Assembly (NCBI RefSeq): GCF_022436675.1
Contig: NZ_JAKUJZ010000008.1
Span: 62,001 to 126,000, forward strand
Origin: Rheinheimera hassiensis
Lineage (GTDB): Bacteria; Pseudomonadota; Gammaproteobacteria; Enterobacterales; Alteromonadaceae
Direction: 5' to 3'
DNA length: 64,000 nucleotides
Position numbers and translations under genes: made by a program. A model generated the notes under the pieces. That model saw nothing but the letters and a program-made list of their open reading frames with translations, did no database searches and was not told where the DNA came from. Each line of letters begins with the position of its first letter. The first letter of the stretch is position 1. Positions 37,877 to 46,040 of this stretch are shown piece after piece.

Positions 37877-39403
37877 ATGAGTAATGAAGAGTTTCTGTTT
37901 CAGGATGAAAGCCCAGGCCCGGATAAAGAGCCAGACATCAACACCAGTCCGCCGTGGCGGGTGCTGATAGTTGATGATGATGAAAGCATTCACCAAATCA
38001 CCACTTTGGTACTGAACAATTTTGAATTTGAACAGCGGCCTTTGCAGTTACTGCATGCCTACAGCGCACGCGAAGCTTTAAGCATCGTGTCGCAGCAGCC
38101 GGACATTGCTCTGGCCATCATTGACGTTGTTATGGAAACACAGCATGCCGGCCTTGAATTAGTTAAAACTATTCGCCAGCAGTTACAAAACCGCAGTATG
38201 CGGCTGATTTTACGTACCGGCCAGCCGGGAGAGGCGCCCGAAGAGCACGTTATCCGCGATTACGACATTAACGATTACAAAAACAAAACTGAAGTAACCG
38301 CGATAAAACTAAAAACCATGTTGTACGCCGCGCTACGTTCATACCGGGATTTATGCATTATTGATCACCACAAAACCGGGCTGGAAAAAATAATTGGTTG
38401 CACTACCAGTTTTTTACAGTGCAGCAGTTTAAAAGAGTTTGCCTCATTAATTCTGGGGCAGGTTGCTTATTTACTCGGTCTTGAGCGGGAGCAAATATAC
38501 TGTTGCGCTGCAATTCATAACGCCGGGCAGCCAGTACCCAGGTTAGATATTATTGCCAGCAGCAACCCTGCCAGCGGCAATAAGCTACCTGACGACGTTG
38601 CCAGCAAAATTCGACAGGTGCAGCAAAATAAAGAGTCTTACTATGCCGAAGATTGCTTTATTGGTTACTTCACCACGCACAAAGGCAACGAAAACTTCCT
38701 CTTTGTTAGCAAAGGCAGTAAGTTAGAGCAGAGTGATCATCATCTACTCAGTTATTTCTCGCACAGCATCGCCATAGCTTATGAAAATATCCAACTGCGC
38801 GAGCTGATGCGGGAAAGCCAGCGCGAGCTGTCATATATTTTGGGTGAAGCGGTAGAAAAACGTTCGAAAGAAACCGGCAGCCATGTAAAACGGGTGGCTA
38901 ATTACAGTTATCTGCTGGCGGTTAAATGTGGCCTGCCTGAATATGAGGCGGAGAAAATTAAACTGGCCTCGCCACTGCACGATGTCGGTAAAATCGCGAT
39001 ACCGGATTATATTTTAAATAAACCCGCTAAACATGATGCCAGTGAATGGGCTATTATGCAGCAACACGCCGAACTCGGTTACCAGATTTTACAACATTCC
39101 ACTAACGAGATACTGCAGATGGGTGCCACTATCGCTTATCAGCATCATGAGAAGTGGAATGGTAAAGGTTACCCGCAAGGACTGAGTGGCCACAATATTC
39201 ATATTGCCGGGCGTATAACCGCTCTGGCAGATGTTTTTGACGCTTTAGGCAGCGACCGGTGTTATAAAAAAGCCTGGCCATTGCCGGAAATTATCGAACT
39301 TATCCGCCATGAACGTGGTCAACACTTTGACCCGGTATTAGCGGATATCTTGTTAAACAATCTGGATGCTTTCCTCGCAATACGCGATGCGTACCCAGAT
39401 TAA
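37877..39403 (+). CDS. Response regulator with DUF3369 and HD-GYP domains (cyclic-di-GMP phosphodiesterase)
   Basis: 508 residues. Receiver domain ~27-155 with Asp83 in IIDVVMETQ and RTGQPGEAPEEHVI; a DUF3369 sensory region ~170-320; HD-GYP domain ~330-500 with the metal pair His368-Asp369 in HDVGKIAIPDYIL, QQHAELG, HHEKWNGKGYPQGLSG and TALADVFDALGSDR. The full motif set predicts hydrolysis of cyclic-di-GMP. No kinase lies next to it, so the phospho-donor is unknown. It may counter other cyclic-di-GMP enzymes. Confidence 0.92.
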   Translation: MSNEEFLFQDESPGPDKEPDINTSPPWRVLIVDDDESIHQITTLVLNNFEFEQRPLQLLHAYSAREALSIVSQQPDIALAIIDVVMETQHAGLELVKTIRQQLQNRSMRLILRTGQPGEAPEEHVIRDYDINDYKNKTEVTAIKLKTMLYAALRSYRDLCIIDHHKTGLEKIIGCTTSFLQCSSLKEFASLILGQVAYLLGLEREQIYCCAAIHNAGQPVPRLDIIASSNPASGNKLPDDVASKIRQVQQNKESYYAEDCFIGYFTTHKGNENFLFVSKGSKLEQSDHHLLSYFSHSIAIAYENIQLRELMRESQRELSYILGEAVEKRSKETGSHVKRVANYSYLLAVKCGLPEYEAEKIKLASPLHDVGKIAIPDYILNKPAKHDASEWAIMQQHAELGYQILQHSTNEILQMGATIAYQHHEKWNGKGYPQGLSGHNIHIAGRITALADVFDALGSDRCYKKAWPLPEIIELIRHERGQHFDPVLADILLNNLDAFLAIRDAYPD

Positions 39404-39419
39404 GCATAGGAAGAAGTGT

Positions 39420-40013
39420 ATGCTACGCAAAAATATTAAACAGATGGTTATTACCTGTGCCGCACTGGCAGCGCTGGTTATCACCGGTTGTGCTACCGGG
39501 CCAAAAGTACGCTCTGACGCGGCGGCGAACACCAACTTCGCGGACTATAAAACCTTTGCTTTTATGCCCGAGCCGGCAACCGATAAAGCAGGTTATGCCA
39601 CTTTGGTAACTCAGCACTTTAAAGATGCTATCAGCGCACAAATGACGGCTTTAGGTTATCAGTACAGTGAAGCCAATGCTGACTTGCTAGTAAATTTTAA
39701 CTCTAATGTGGAAACCCGCACCGATGTGCGCTCTATGCCATCAGCAACCTTTAACTACGGCTACTACAATTACCGCCGTGGTTTCTATGCCGGCTTCCCG
39801 CTTTACACCAATGATGTAGATACCATTCGCTATAAATACGGCACAGTAAATATTGATGTGATTGACGCAGAGAAAAAACAGCTGATTTGGGAAGGTATTT
39901 CTGAGGGCACACTGAAAAAATCGGATCTGGAAAAGCCTAAGCAGGCAATTTCAGAAGTTGTAGGCCTGATTTTCCAGCAATACCCTACCCGCCAGGTTAC
40001 GCCGCAGTCTTAA
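39420..40013 (+). CDS. DUF4136 lipoprotein
   Basis: 197 residues from the ATG at 39420 with AGGAAG six bases upstream. Type II signal peptide with lipobox LVITGC, then the DUF4136 pattern: FADYKTFAFMPEP, ADLLVNFNSNVETRTDVRS, and the end of the domain AEKKQLIWEGISEGTL. These outer-membrane lipoproteins are widespread and of unknown function. Its stop sits inside the terminator hairpin at 40001-40020. Confidence 0.87.
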   Translation: MLRKNIKQMVITCAALAALVITGCATGPKVRSDAAANTNFADYKTFAFMPEPATDKAGYATLVTQHFKDAISAQMTALGYQYSEANADLLVNFNSNVETRTDVRSMPSATFNYGYYNYRRGFYAGFPLYTNDVDTIRYKYGTVNIDVIDAEKKQLIWEGISEGTLKKSDLEKPKQAISEVVGLIFQQYPTRQVTPQS

Positions 40014-40020
40014 CTGCGGC
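40001..40020 (+). terminator. Hairpin at the end of the DUF4136 gene
   Basis: GCCGCAGT-CTTA-ACTGCGGC, perfect 8-bp stem covering the stop codon. No T run follows, so termination strength is uncertain. Confidence 0.5.
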
Positions 40021-40040
40021 CTGATGTTAGAATAAGCAGC

Positions 40041-40631
40041 TCAAACAGCGTCAGGTATAAGCTGCTTAATTTTTTGTTGTAACGCCGCACAGTCGGCGTT
40101 TTTATTTTGCTGTTGAATGGCCAAGGTCAGCTCACCTACCGTTAAACCAAATTTATGCAGAGTACTACGATTTATCAGATTCTGTTCGTCTACCAGATAG
40201 AGCCAGTCTTTAACCTTTACATCAAGCGTGTCGCCATCATACGGAATACGCAGTGTATATTCCCAGTACAAAGTATTCCCGGCCAGTTGCCCGGTGGCGT
40301 TGCCGATTACATCACCGGCAGTACCGCTAATACTGCCATCAGCGTTTTGTTGCAGTTGCCAGTGGCGCTGCTCTGTACGGCCATCGCTAAAATGAAACAG
40401 CTCATACAAGTTACCGGTATTGCCCTGCCAGCTGCCGCATAACTCTGCGCTAAAACGTACACTCTGTTTACCTTGCCAGTTGTGCAACACTCCCCACGCC
40501 AGGCTTTCACCCTGAAAAAACTGATCCAGCTTTAATACCGGCGTCTCATTACTATACTCAGACACCGACTGGCTACAACCAGCCACTGCTAGGGTGCTGG
40601 CAACCACTGCCGCTAACGATAATTTGTGCAT
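40041..40631 (-). CDS. DUF3833 family lipoprotein
   Basis: 196 residues from the ATG at 40631 (GGAGG five bases upstream); the GTG at 40643 overlaps the site. Lipobox LAVAGC, then PVLKLDQFFQGESLAWGVLHNW, FSDGRTEQRHWQL and GQLAGNTLYWEYTLRIPYDGD, characteristic of DUF3833. The family is common in gammaproteobacteria and lacks a known role. Divergent from the ECF sigma gene, with 136 bases between them. Confidence 0.82.
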   Translation of the reverse strand: MHKLSLAAVVASTLAVAGCSQSVSEYSNETPVLKLDQFFQGESLAWGVLHNWQGKQSVRFSAELCGSWQGNTGNLYELFHFSDGRTEQRHWQLQQNADGSISGTAGDVIGNATGQLAGNTLYWEYTLRIPYDGDTLDVKVKDWLYLVDEQNLINRSTLHKFGLTVGELTLAIQQQNKNADCAALQQKIKQLIPDAV

Positions 40632-40767
40632 AAATCCCTCCACTAATCTGACAAACTACGCAGCGCAGCAACTGTCAGCTCAGAAAATAAAAAAATTTTG
40701 CTAACAGCCAACTAAATTTGCAGTCAGCCCGACTTAATAAACAAAACCAGCAGAGAATAACAATATC

Positions 40768-41328
40768 GTGTTTAAACGCAGTGACGAGAGCTTAATTGCC
40801 AAAGCGTTAAATGGTGATCAAAGTGCCTGGCAGCAACTGGTAAACCGACATCAAAGTGCGCTGTTTTACTTTGGTTTACGCTTGCTTGGCTCGCGTGAAG
40901 ACGCCAATGACCTGCTACAGGATGTATTGATGGTGCTGTGCCGTAATCTAGGCCAATACCGTGGCGATAGCAGCTTTAAAAGCTGGTTGTTTGGCATTGC
41001 CAACTATCGTGCCATGGACATGCTGCGCCGGCGAAAATACAGCGACAACGATGATGAACTGGCTGAAATGCCAGCCGATAGCCCCGGCTTGCCAGAGCAA
41101 CTGGCCAGCGACCGGCAACAAAAGCAAGTGCAGCAGCAGTTGCGCAGTTTGCCGGCGGAACAAAGGCTTGTGCTGGAGCTAAAGTTTTATCAGCAGTTTA
41201 CTTTTGACGAAATTGCCAGTCAGCTGGCGATTTCAAGCAACACCGTTAAATCACGTTTTTATGCCGCGCTGGATAAATTGCGCCTGCAGTTGGAGGACGA
41301 TCATGTCGAACAATCAGCAAATTTTTGA
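40768..41328 (+). CDS. ECF-type RNA polymerase sigma factor
   Basis: 186 residues from a GTG start. Region 2 (~20-90) with LGSREDANDLLQDVLMVLCRNL and FKSWLFGIANYRAMDMLRRRK; region 4 (~125-175) with LPAEQRLVLELKFYQQFTFDEIASQLAISS. No region 1 or 3, so an extracytoplasmic-function sigma. Its last 26 bases overlap the next gene, which looks like an anti-sigma factor. It probably drives its own operon, but I could not name a promoter. Related to RpoE-like sigmas; target genes unknown. Confidence 0.9.
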   Translation: MFKRSDESLIAKALNGDQSAWQQLVNRHQSALFYFGLRLLGSREDANDLLQDVLMVLCRNLGQYRGDSSFKSWLFGIANYRAMDMLRRRKYSDNDDELAEMPADSPGLPEQLASDRQQKQVQQQLRSLPAEQRLVLELKFYQQFTFDEIASQLAISSNTVKSRFYAALDKLRLQLEDDHVEQSANF

Positions 41329-41947
41329 AGACTGGCTCGACGGTAAAATTACCGATCAGCAATGTGCCACCGCGTTACAGCATGATGCTGTTTGGTACGG
41401 CCGTATGCAAAATGCTCAGGCAATACAAACCGATGCTAAAGCGCCACACTTTGAAGCGGTACCGGATTTTGACAGTAGCGCAATATTTGCCAAACAGTGG
41501 CAAAGGCCCAAACCACAGCGTAGTTGGTGGCCGCAGCTTAGCCTGGCACTGTCTTGTGCGGCCATGTTAATTAGCCTGTCGCCGGCTAAATTTCAGCTAC
41601 AGGATGGCAGCCTGACGCTTAGCTGGCAAAACAGCCAGAATGAAATTAACAACGCCGTCAGCCATGCACTGCTGACTTACCAAAAAGAACAGCAGCAATG
41701 GCTGGTGCAGCAACTGGATACGCAGCAGCAAAGCACCAGCTCACAGTTGGTATTGCTGAAAGATTACTTGCAGGATGAACTGAAGCGCGACCAGCGCAGC
41801 GATATGCTGCAACTGGTGGAATACCTTAACCAGCAACGCCAGGCTGACTGGCAATACTGGCAGGAAAACTATCAGCCGATGCAGGCCGGTTATCGTCCTG
41901 CCAGCAATTACTATAGCCCAACCAATACCGGAGTGGTAAAACCATGA
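41303..41947 (+). CDS. Single-pass membrane protein, probable anti-sigma factor
   Basis: 214 residues from the ATG at 41303 with GGAGG six bases upstream; it overlaps the sigma gene, the usual sign of a sigma/anti-sigma pair. A short cytoplasmic N-terminal part with FEDWLDGKITDQQ resembles the start of anti-sigma domains but lacks the HxxxCxxC zinc motif. One membrane helix at about 76-94, then a periplasmic Gln-rich coiled coil (~105-195). The anti-sigma role is inferred from position and topology. Confidence 0.65.
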   Translation: MSNNQQIFEDWLDGKITDQQCATALQHDAVWYGRMQNAQAIQTDAKAPHFEAVPDFDSSAIFAKQWQRPKPQRSWWPQLSLALSCAAMLISLSPAKFQLQDGSLTLSWQNSQNEINNAVSHALLTYQKEQQQWLVQQLDTQQQSTSSQLVLLKDYLQDELKRDQRSDMLQLVEYLNQQRQADWQYWQENYQPMQAGYRPASNYYSPTNTGVVKP

Positions 41948-42816
41948 ATGCATTACGCCGTACCCCAATTTATGCCGCAACCGTTGGCGCAGTTTTAGCG
42001 TTAATGCCATTGCAGGCCGCAGAAGTTAGCCCGGCACTGAAAAAAAATGCCGACATTCTGCAAACCATCCTTCAAACTGCGTTTAAAGATAACGAAAACA
42101 GCAACTTATCATCTATGCAGTACAGTTACTTAACTGGCCAGGGCTTATTATTTCAGGCCAGCAGTGGCGGCCGGCATATTTTTCAGTTCAGAAATATGAG
42201 TATACCGTCGGCGCCGGCTGCACCAGTGCCGCCATTACCGGGCGGTGAATTTGAGTTTGATACCAGCGATATTGAAAAAATCACTGAGGCTGCACAAGAG
42301 ATGGCCGAGCAGATGCAGGATCAGCACCGCCAAACCTATCGCATAGCGGAAAAGCAGCGCGCGATAGAGCGTGAGTTGCGTGATACTGAGCGCGACAAGC
42401 GCGATATAGAATTTAATAAAAATCTAACCAAGCTTGATAAAGAGCAGCAGCAGGAACTGCAAATGCTGCAGCAAAAAACCAAGCTGCTGCAGGAAAAGCT
42501 GGCCGAAGTGGCCAAAGAAGCAGAGCTAAGCCGTAAACAGCTGGAGGAACAACGCGCCAAACAACTGGCTGAACAACAACAACAAACCGCAGCTATGGTT
42601 AAGGTCGTGGGCGAGAAATTCAGCCAGGTATTGTGTGACTACGGCGCCAGCCTGCGCGATATACCGGACAACGAATACGTTACCTTGCAGGTAAACAACC
42701 GTGGTAGTGAAGGCCGCTATTACTGGGTGGTAAAAAAAGCCGATATTAACCAGTGTATGACCGGCAAAATTAAAGCAAAAGATTTACTGGCTAAAACCAA
42801 TAGCTACCGGTTTTAG
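41944..42816 (+). CDS. Exported coiled-coil protein of the ECF sigma operon
   Basis: 290 residues; signal peptide to about residue 26 (LALMPLQAAE). An N-terminal domain of about 70 residues is followed by a Pro-rich link (SAPAAPVPPLPGG), a charged coiled coil (~105-215), and a C-terminal domain (~215-290) with two cysteines, in VLCDYG and NQCMTG, that could form a disulfide. No family recognised. It overlaps the anti-sigma-like gene by four bases, so it is likely the periplasmic input or output of this sigma system. Confidence 0.7.
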   Translation: MNALRRTPIYAATVGAVLALMPLQAAEVSPALKKNADILQTILQTAFKDNENSNLSSMQYSYLTGQGLLFQASSGGRHIFQFRNMSIPSAPAAPVPPLPGGEFEFDTSDIEKITEAAQEMAEQMQDQHRQTYRIAEKQRAIERELRDTERDKRDIEFNKNLTKLDKEQQQELQMLQQKTKLLQEKLAEVAKEAELSRKQLEEQRAKQLAEQQQQTAAMVKVVGEKFSQVLCDYGASLRDIPDNEYVTLQVNNRGSEGRYYWVVKKADINQCMTGKIKAKDLLAKTNSYRF

Positions 42817-42853
42817 CTTTACACAACAATCTACAACCGGTCAGCTAACGAAC

Positions 42854-42942
42854 CGGCTTGCCCACGCCAACGCGCCGTGAACCCCTCCCTGGGGGCTCGA
42901 CTCAGGCATCCATGCCTTCAACGGTTGGCTTAGGGCAAGTCG
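42854..42942. repeat. GC-rich structured intergenic element, possible dispersed repeat
   Basis: An 89-base element closed by a 10-bp stem (42854-42863 with 42933-42942, one G-U pair). Inside are a second stem GCCAAC (42866-42871)/GTTGGC (42924-42929), a CCCC/GGGG hairpin (42882-42895) and GGCAT-CC-ATGCC. It looks like the compact palindromic repeats spread between genes in this group of bacteria, but only one copy is in the window. It may also end transcription from both converging genes. Confidence 0.5.
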
Positions 42943-42945
42943 ATT

Positions 42946-42959
42946 CTCACTTAGGTGAG
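42946..42959. terminator. Small hairpin between converging genes
   Basis: CTCAC-TTAG-GTGAG, a 5-bp stem right after the structured repeat-like element, before the end of the flavin reductase-like gene. Weak. Confidence 0.3.
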
Positions 42960-42983
42960 CAGCTTAAACATTCGTCTACTTTA

Positions 42984-43607
42984 TTAAATCTTTGGCCGCA
43001 ATAGCTGAAACCGCGTTGCTGCATCTGCGACAAAGTAATCGCCCGCGCCGCCACCGCGTAATACCGGCTCAGCAGCAGCTGTATCGTATAGTCCATCCAC
43101 CAGCAAATGCCGCGCAATATGCACGCCTACCACTTCGCCAAACACCATCCAGGTTGTTATTTTGCTGCCATCGGCTGCACTTAGCTGCACTATCTGGCTT
43201 AGCTTACACTCAAAAGTAACCGGGCTTTGTGCAACATGCGGCACCTTGATAATACTGGACGCTTTGGTTGTTAAACCCGCCAGCGCAAATTCATCTACCT
43301 CAGGTGCAACAGCGGCACTGGTCTGGTTCATCGCCTCTGCTAACGGTTTAGTTACCAGGTTCCAGCAAAACTCACCGGTTTGCTCAATATTACGCAGCGT
43401 ATCTTTGTAACTGGTGCTGGCGAAACCAATAATCGGCGGCGTGTAATTAAAGGCATTAAAAAAGCTGTAAGGTGCTAAGTTAAGCTTGCCTTCGCTGTCC
43501 TGTGATGAAATCCAGCCAATCGGCCTTGGCGCGACCAGCGCATTAAAAGGGTCATGCGGCAAGCCATGGCCTTTCGCGGGTTCATAGAAATAGATATTGT
43601 CTGACAT
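42984..43607 (-). CDS. Flavin reductase-like FMN-binding split-barrel protein
   Basis: 207 residues. The FMN-binding signature region ALVAPRPIGWISSQDSEG and NLAPYSFFNAFNYTPPIIGF is typical of the flavin reductase domain family; NTWMVFGEVVGVHI-like strand (TTWMVFGEVVGVHI) follows. Such proteins bind FMN and may reduce flavin or act as oxidoreductases on unknown substrates. It stands alone, divergent from the oxygenase gene. Confidence 0.85.
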   Translation of the reverse strand: MSDNIYFYEPAKGHGLPHDPFNALVAPRPIGWISSQDSEGKLNLAPYSFFNAFNYTPPIIGFASTSYKDTLRNIEQTGEFCWNLVTKPLAEAMNQTSAAVAPEVDEFALAGLTTKASSIIKVPHVAQSPVTFECKLSQIVQLSAADGSKITTWMVFGEVVGVHIARHLLVDGLYDTAAAEPVLRGGGAGDYFVADAATRFQLLRPKI

Positions 43608-43714
43608 GGTTTTCCTCTGGCGTTAACTAACCGGATGCAAAGAGTAACAAAATCCGCTTTATGGGCGTGATTTTTTCAGCGACAATAAACGCCGTTTATC
43701 TTCTGAGTAACGCT

Positions 43715-44332
43715 ATGTCCGGCCCCGTATTTTCCAGTGACACTATTATCGATGCTTTTTATCGGCACGGCTGGGTTTGGCTGCCCAACTTTTTAAGCAC
43801 AGAGTTAAATACCGCACTGGCGCACGAGGCACAATATAATGCACAACTGGCACCAGCCGGTGTTGGCCGACAGAGCGATCACCAGTTAAATCAGCAGATC
43901 CGCCGCGATGCCACGCAGTGGCTTGATGGCAGCACAGCGGCTCAGCAGCAATATCTGGCACAGATGGCACAGTTACAGCAGCTATTTAACCGGCGCTGCT
44001 TTTTAGGTTTATTTGATTTTGAATGCCATTTTGCCCGCTACCAAAACGGCGACTATTACCAAAAGCATGTTGATGCTTTTAGCGGCCGCTCAAACCGGGT
44101 GCTTACCACGGTAAGTTACTTAAACAGCGTCAGCGCGGGCGGCGAGTTAGCCCTGTATGATGAACACGACAACCTGATTGATAAATTTCTGCCCACTGCA
44201 GGCGGCCTGATCTTGTTTGAAAGCGAGCGCTTCCCACATGAAGTACTGCCAGCTATAGACAGCCGCTACAGCATTGCCGGTTGGTTTCGTAAAAATGCCA
44301 GCATTAACGGCGTGCTGGACCCGGCAAGTTAA
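43715..44332 (+). CDS. 2OG-Fe(II) oxygenase
   Basis: 205 residues from the ATG at 43715; the open frame extends upstream without a ribosome site. A double-stranded beta-helix core has the Fe-binding HVD (in YYQKHVDAF, HxD) and distal His in RFPHEVLP, and the 2-oxoglutarate-binding Arg in RYSIAGWF. It resembles SM-20/PHD-like bacterial oxygenases (ARYQNGDYYQKHVD). The substrate may be a protein prolyl residue, but this is not shown. Ends 19 bases before the Cys-rich gene. Confidence 0.85.
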   Translation: MSGPVFSSDTIIDAFYRHGWVWLPNFLSTELNTALAHEAQYNAQLAPAGVGRQSDHQLNQQIRRDATQWLDGSTAAQQQYLAQMAQLQQLFNRRCFLGLFDFECHFARYQNGDYYQKHVDAFSGRSNRVLTTVSYLNSVSAGGELALYDEHDNLIDKFLPTAGGLILFESERFPHEVLPAIDSRYSIAGWFRKNASINGVLDPAS

Positions 44333-44351
44333 ACCGCATATGATGAGCGCC

Positions 44352-44729
44352 ATGCGCACTGTACTTAGCTATCTCCTGTTGCTTACTCTGGCACTATCCG
44401 GCCTTAGCGGATCAGTGCAGCAGGCGCATGCCTATACGCTGGCCGATGCAATGGCTCAGCATCAGCATACAGCACCGGTAGCCGAAATGGATATGCCATG
44501 CCATAGCGCGCAAAAAGCGGTACCTGAAGAGACCGATCAGAGTTGCTGTGATCAAGCTCAACATATATGCAAAGGTGATTGCTGCGCCAAGCACTGTGCT
44601 ACAGCCGGTGCGCTGTTAGCCACTGAGTTATTTCGCTATATCCGCCCTGATAACACCGTTGCAAGGCTCTCTGACAGCCTGCCACAGTGGTTGTTTACTG
44701 AAGATCCCCCGCCGCCTATAAACGCCTGA
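44352..44729 (+). CDS. Small Cys/His-rich exported protein of the copper efflux cluster
   Basis: 125 residues from the ATG at 44352; ATGs at 44340 and 44343 are also possible and no site decides. Signal peptide MRTVLSYLLLLTLALSGLSG to about AHA. The mature part has MDMPCHSAQ, SCCDQAQHICKGDCCAKHC and other thiols and histidines, and ends PPPPINA. This composition and its place before cusB-cusA point to copper or silver binding in the periplasm, as with CopL-like proteins. Inferred from context. Confidence 0.7.
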   Translation: MRTVLSYLLLLTLALSGLSGSVQQAHAYTLADAMAQHQHTAPVAEMDMPCHSAQKAVPEETDQSCCDQAQHICKGDCCAKHCATAGALLATELFRYIRPDNTVARLSDSLPQWLFTEDPPPPINA

Positions 44730-44793
44730 ACCGTTTAAACCACGTTAATGCTGTGCTTTTGCACACGGGTTTGTATTGTTTCAGGAAAATATT

Positions 44794-46029
44794 ATGCGTA
44801 CTTTTTATTTTATAACCTTGCTGTTATTGCAACCGGTTTTTGCTGTATCGGCACAAGATCATAGTGAACATCTTCATCAGGCCACACCGGCTGCTTCGCC
44901 TGCCGCGCAGCCTGGCATATTACCACAAACAACACCGCTGTATGTCTGCCCGATGCACCCACATATTCAGCAGGGCGAGAGCGGTAACTGCCCGATTTGT
45001 GGCATGGAATTAGTGCAGCAGCGCCAGCAGCAAACAACAGCTGTAGAAGTTAACGGTGCTATGCAACAGGCGCTGGCGATACGCACCGAAGTTGCCTCGC
45101 CGCGTACGTTATGGCGCTTTATTGAAAGCTATGCCCAGGTGCAATACCCGGAAGATGCTATTCACCACAGCCATATCCGCGCGGAGGGCTGGATAGAACA
45201 ATTATATGTGCGCAGCCTGGGCCAGCGCGTTAAAGCCGGTGAAAAACTGTTTAGTTACTATGCTCCGGATTTACTGGTAGCGCAGGATGATTATCTGCAG
45301 GCGCTATCTGTCAGTAAACAAAATGGCGAGCGCAGCAGCAGCCTGCTAAAACGCGCCGAAACCCGCCTGCGGCTGCTTGGCCTTACCGATAACGATATTA
45401 GCCAGCTACAACAAAGCCGGCAAAGCCAGTACCACATTACTGTGTATGCCCATCAGGATGGCGTGGTAACTATGCTGAACGTGCGCGATGGCATGTATAT
45501 CAGCCCAGGCGATACCCTGATGGAAATCACCAGTTTAGCCAAAGTCTGGCTACTGGCCGATGTACCTGAAGCGCAGCAAAGCTGGTTACGTGACGGTATG
45601 AACGCCGAGGTAGATATTCCCCAGCATCAGGTAACAGGCATTGAAACCAAGGTCGATTTTATTTATCCGGCACTGGATGCGCAAAGCCGCAGCAGCAAAG
45701 TACGCATGACGGTAGATAACAAACAGCAACTGCTGCAGCCCAATATGTTGCTGCCAGTGCGGCTATACGGCGGCCCGCTACGTGATGTGTTAGCAGTGCC
45801 GCGTGACGCTGTGTTGTTATCAGGTAACAGCAGCCGGGTTATTGTGAAAGATGGCGATAGCTTTAGCGCACGGCATATTACTACCGGCAGCAGCGCTCAG
45901 GGTTATGTGCAGGTGTTAACCGGCTTGCATCAGGGTGAACAGGTGGTGGTATCCGGCCAGTTTTTACTTGATGCCCAGGCCAGTTTAAGCCAGTTGCCAC
46001 AAAGCACAGCTGGCACTCATCAGCATTAG
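44794..46029 (+). CDS. cusB: Heavy-metal efflux periplasmic adaptor (CusB-like) with N-terminal metal-binding domain
   Basis: 411 residues from the ATG at 44794 (AGGAA upstream). Signal peptide to about 20, a His-rich stretch, then a heavy-metal-binding domain YVCPMHPHIQQGESGNCPIC and GMEL (about 50-73). The membrane-fusion part follows: HIRAEGWIEQLYV, barrel-sandwich and hairpin regions, VTMLNVRDGMYISPGDTLMEI, and a beta-barrel with VLAVPRDAVLLSGN. Links the RND pump to an outer-membrane channel. cusA follows after 11 bases. Confidence 0.9.
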   Translation: MRTFYFITLLLLQPVFAVSAQDHSEHLHQATPAASPAAQPGILPQTTPLYVCPMHPHIQQGESGNCPICGMELVQQRQQQTTAVEVNGAMQQALAIRTEVASPRTLWRFIESYAQVQYPEDAIHHSHIRAEGWIEQLYVRSLGQRVKAGEKLFSYYAPDLLVAQDDYLQALSVSKQNGERSSSLLKRAETRLRLLGLTDNDISQLQQSRQSQYHITVYAHQDGVVTMLNVRDGMYISPGDTLMEITSLAKVWLLADVPEAQQSWLRDGMNAEVDIPQHQVTGIETKVDFIYPALDAQSRSSKVRMTVDNKQQLLQPNMLLPVRLYGGPLRDVLAVPRDAVLLSGNSSRVIVKDGDSFSARHITTGSSAQGYVQVLTGLHQGEQVVVSGQFLLDAQASLSQLPQSTAGTHQH

Positions 46030-46040
46030 GAGCAGCGAAC

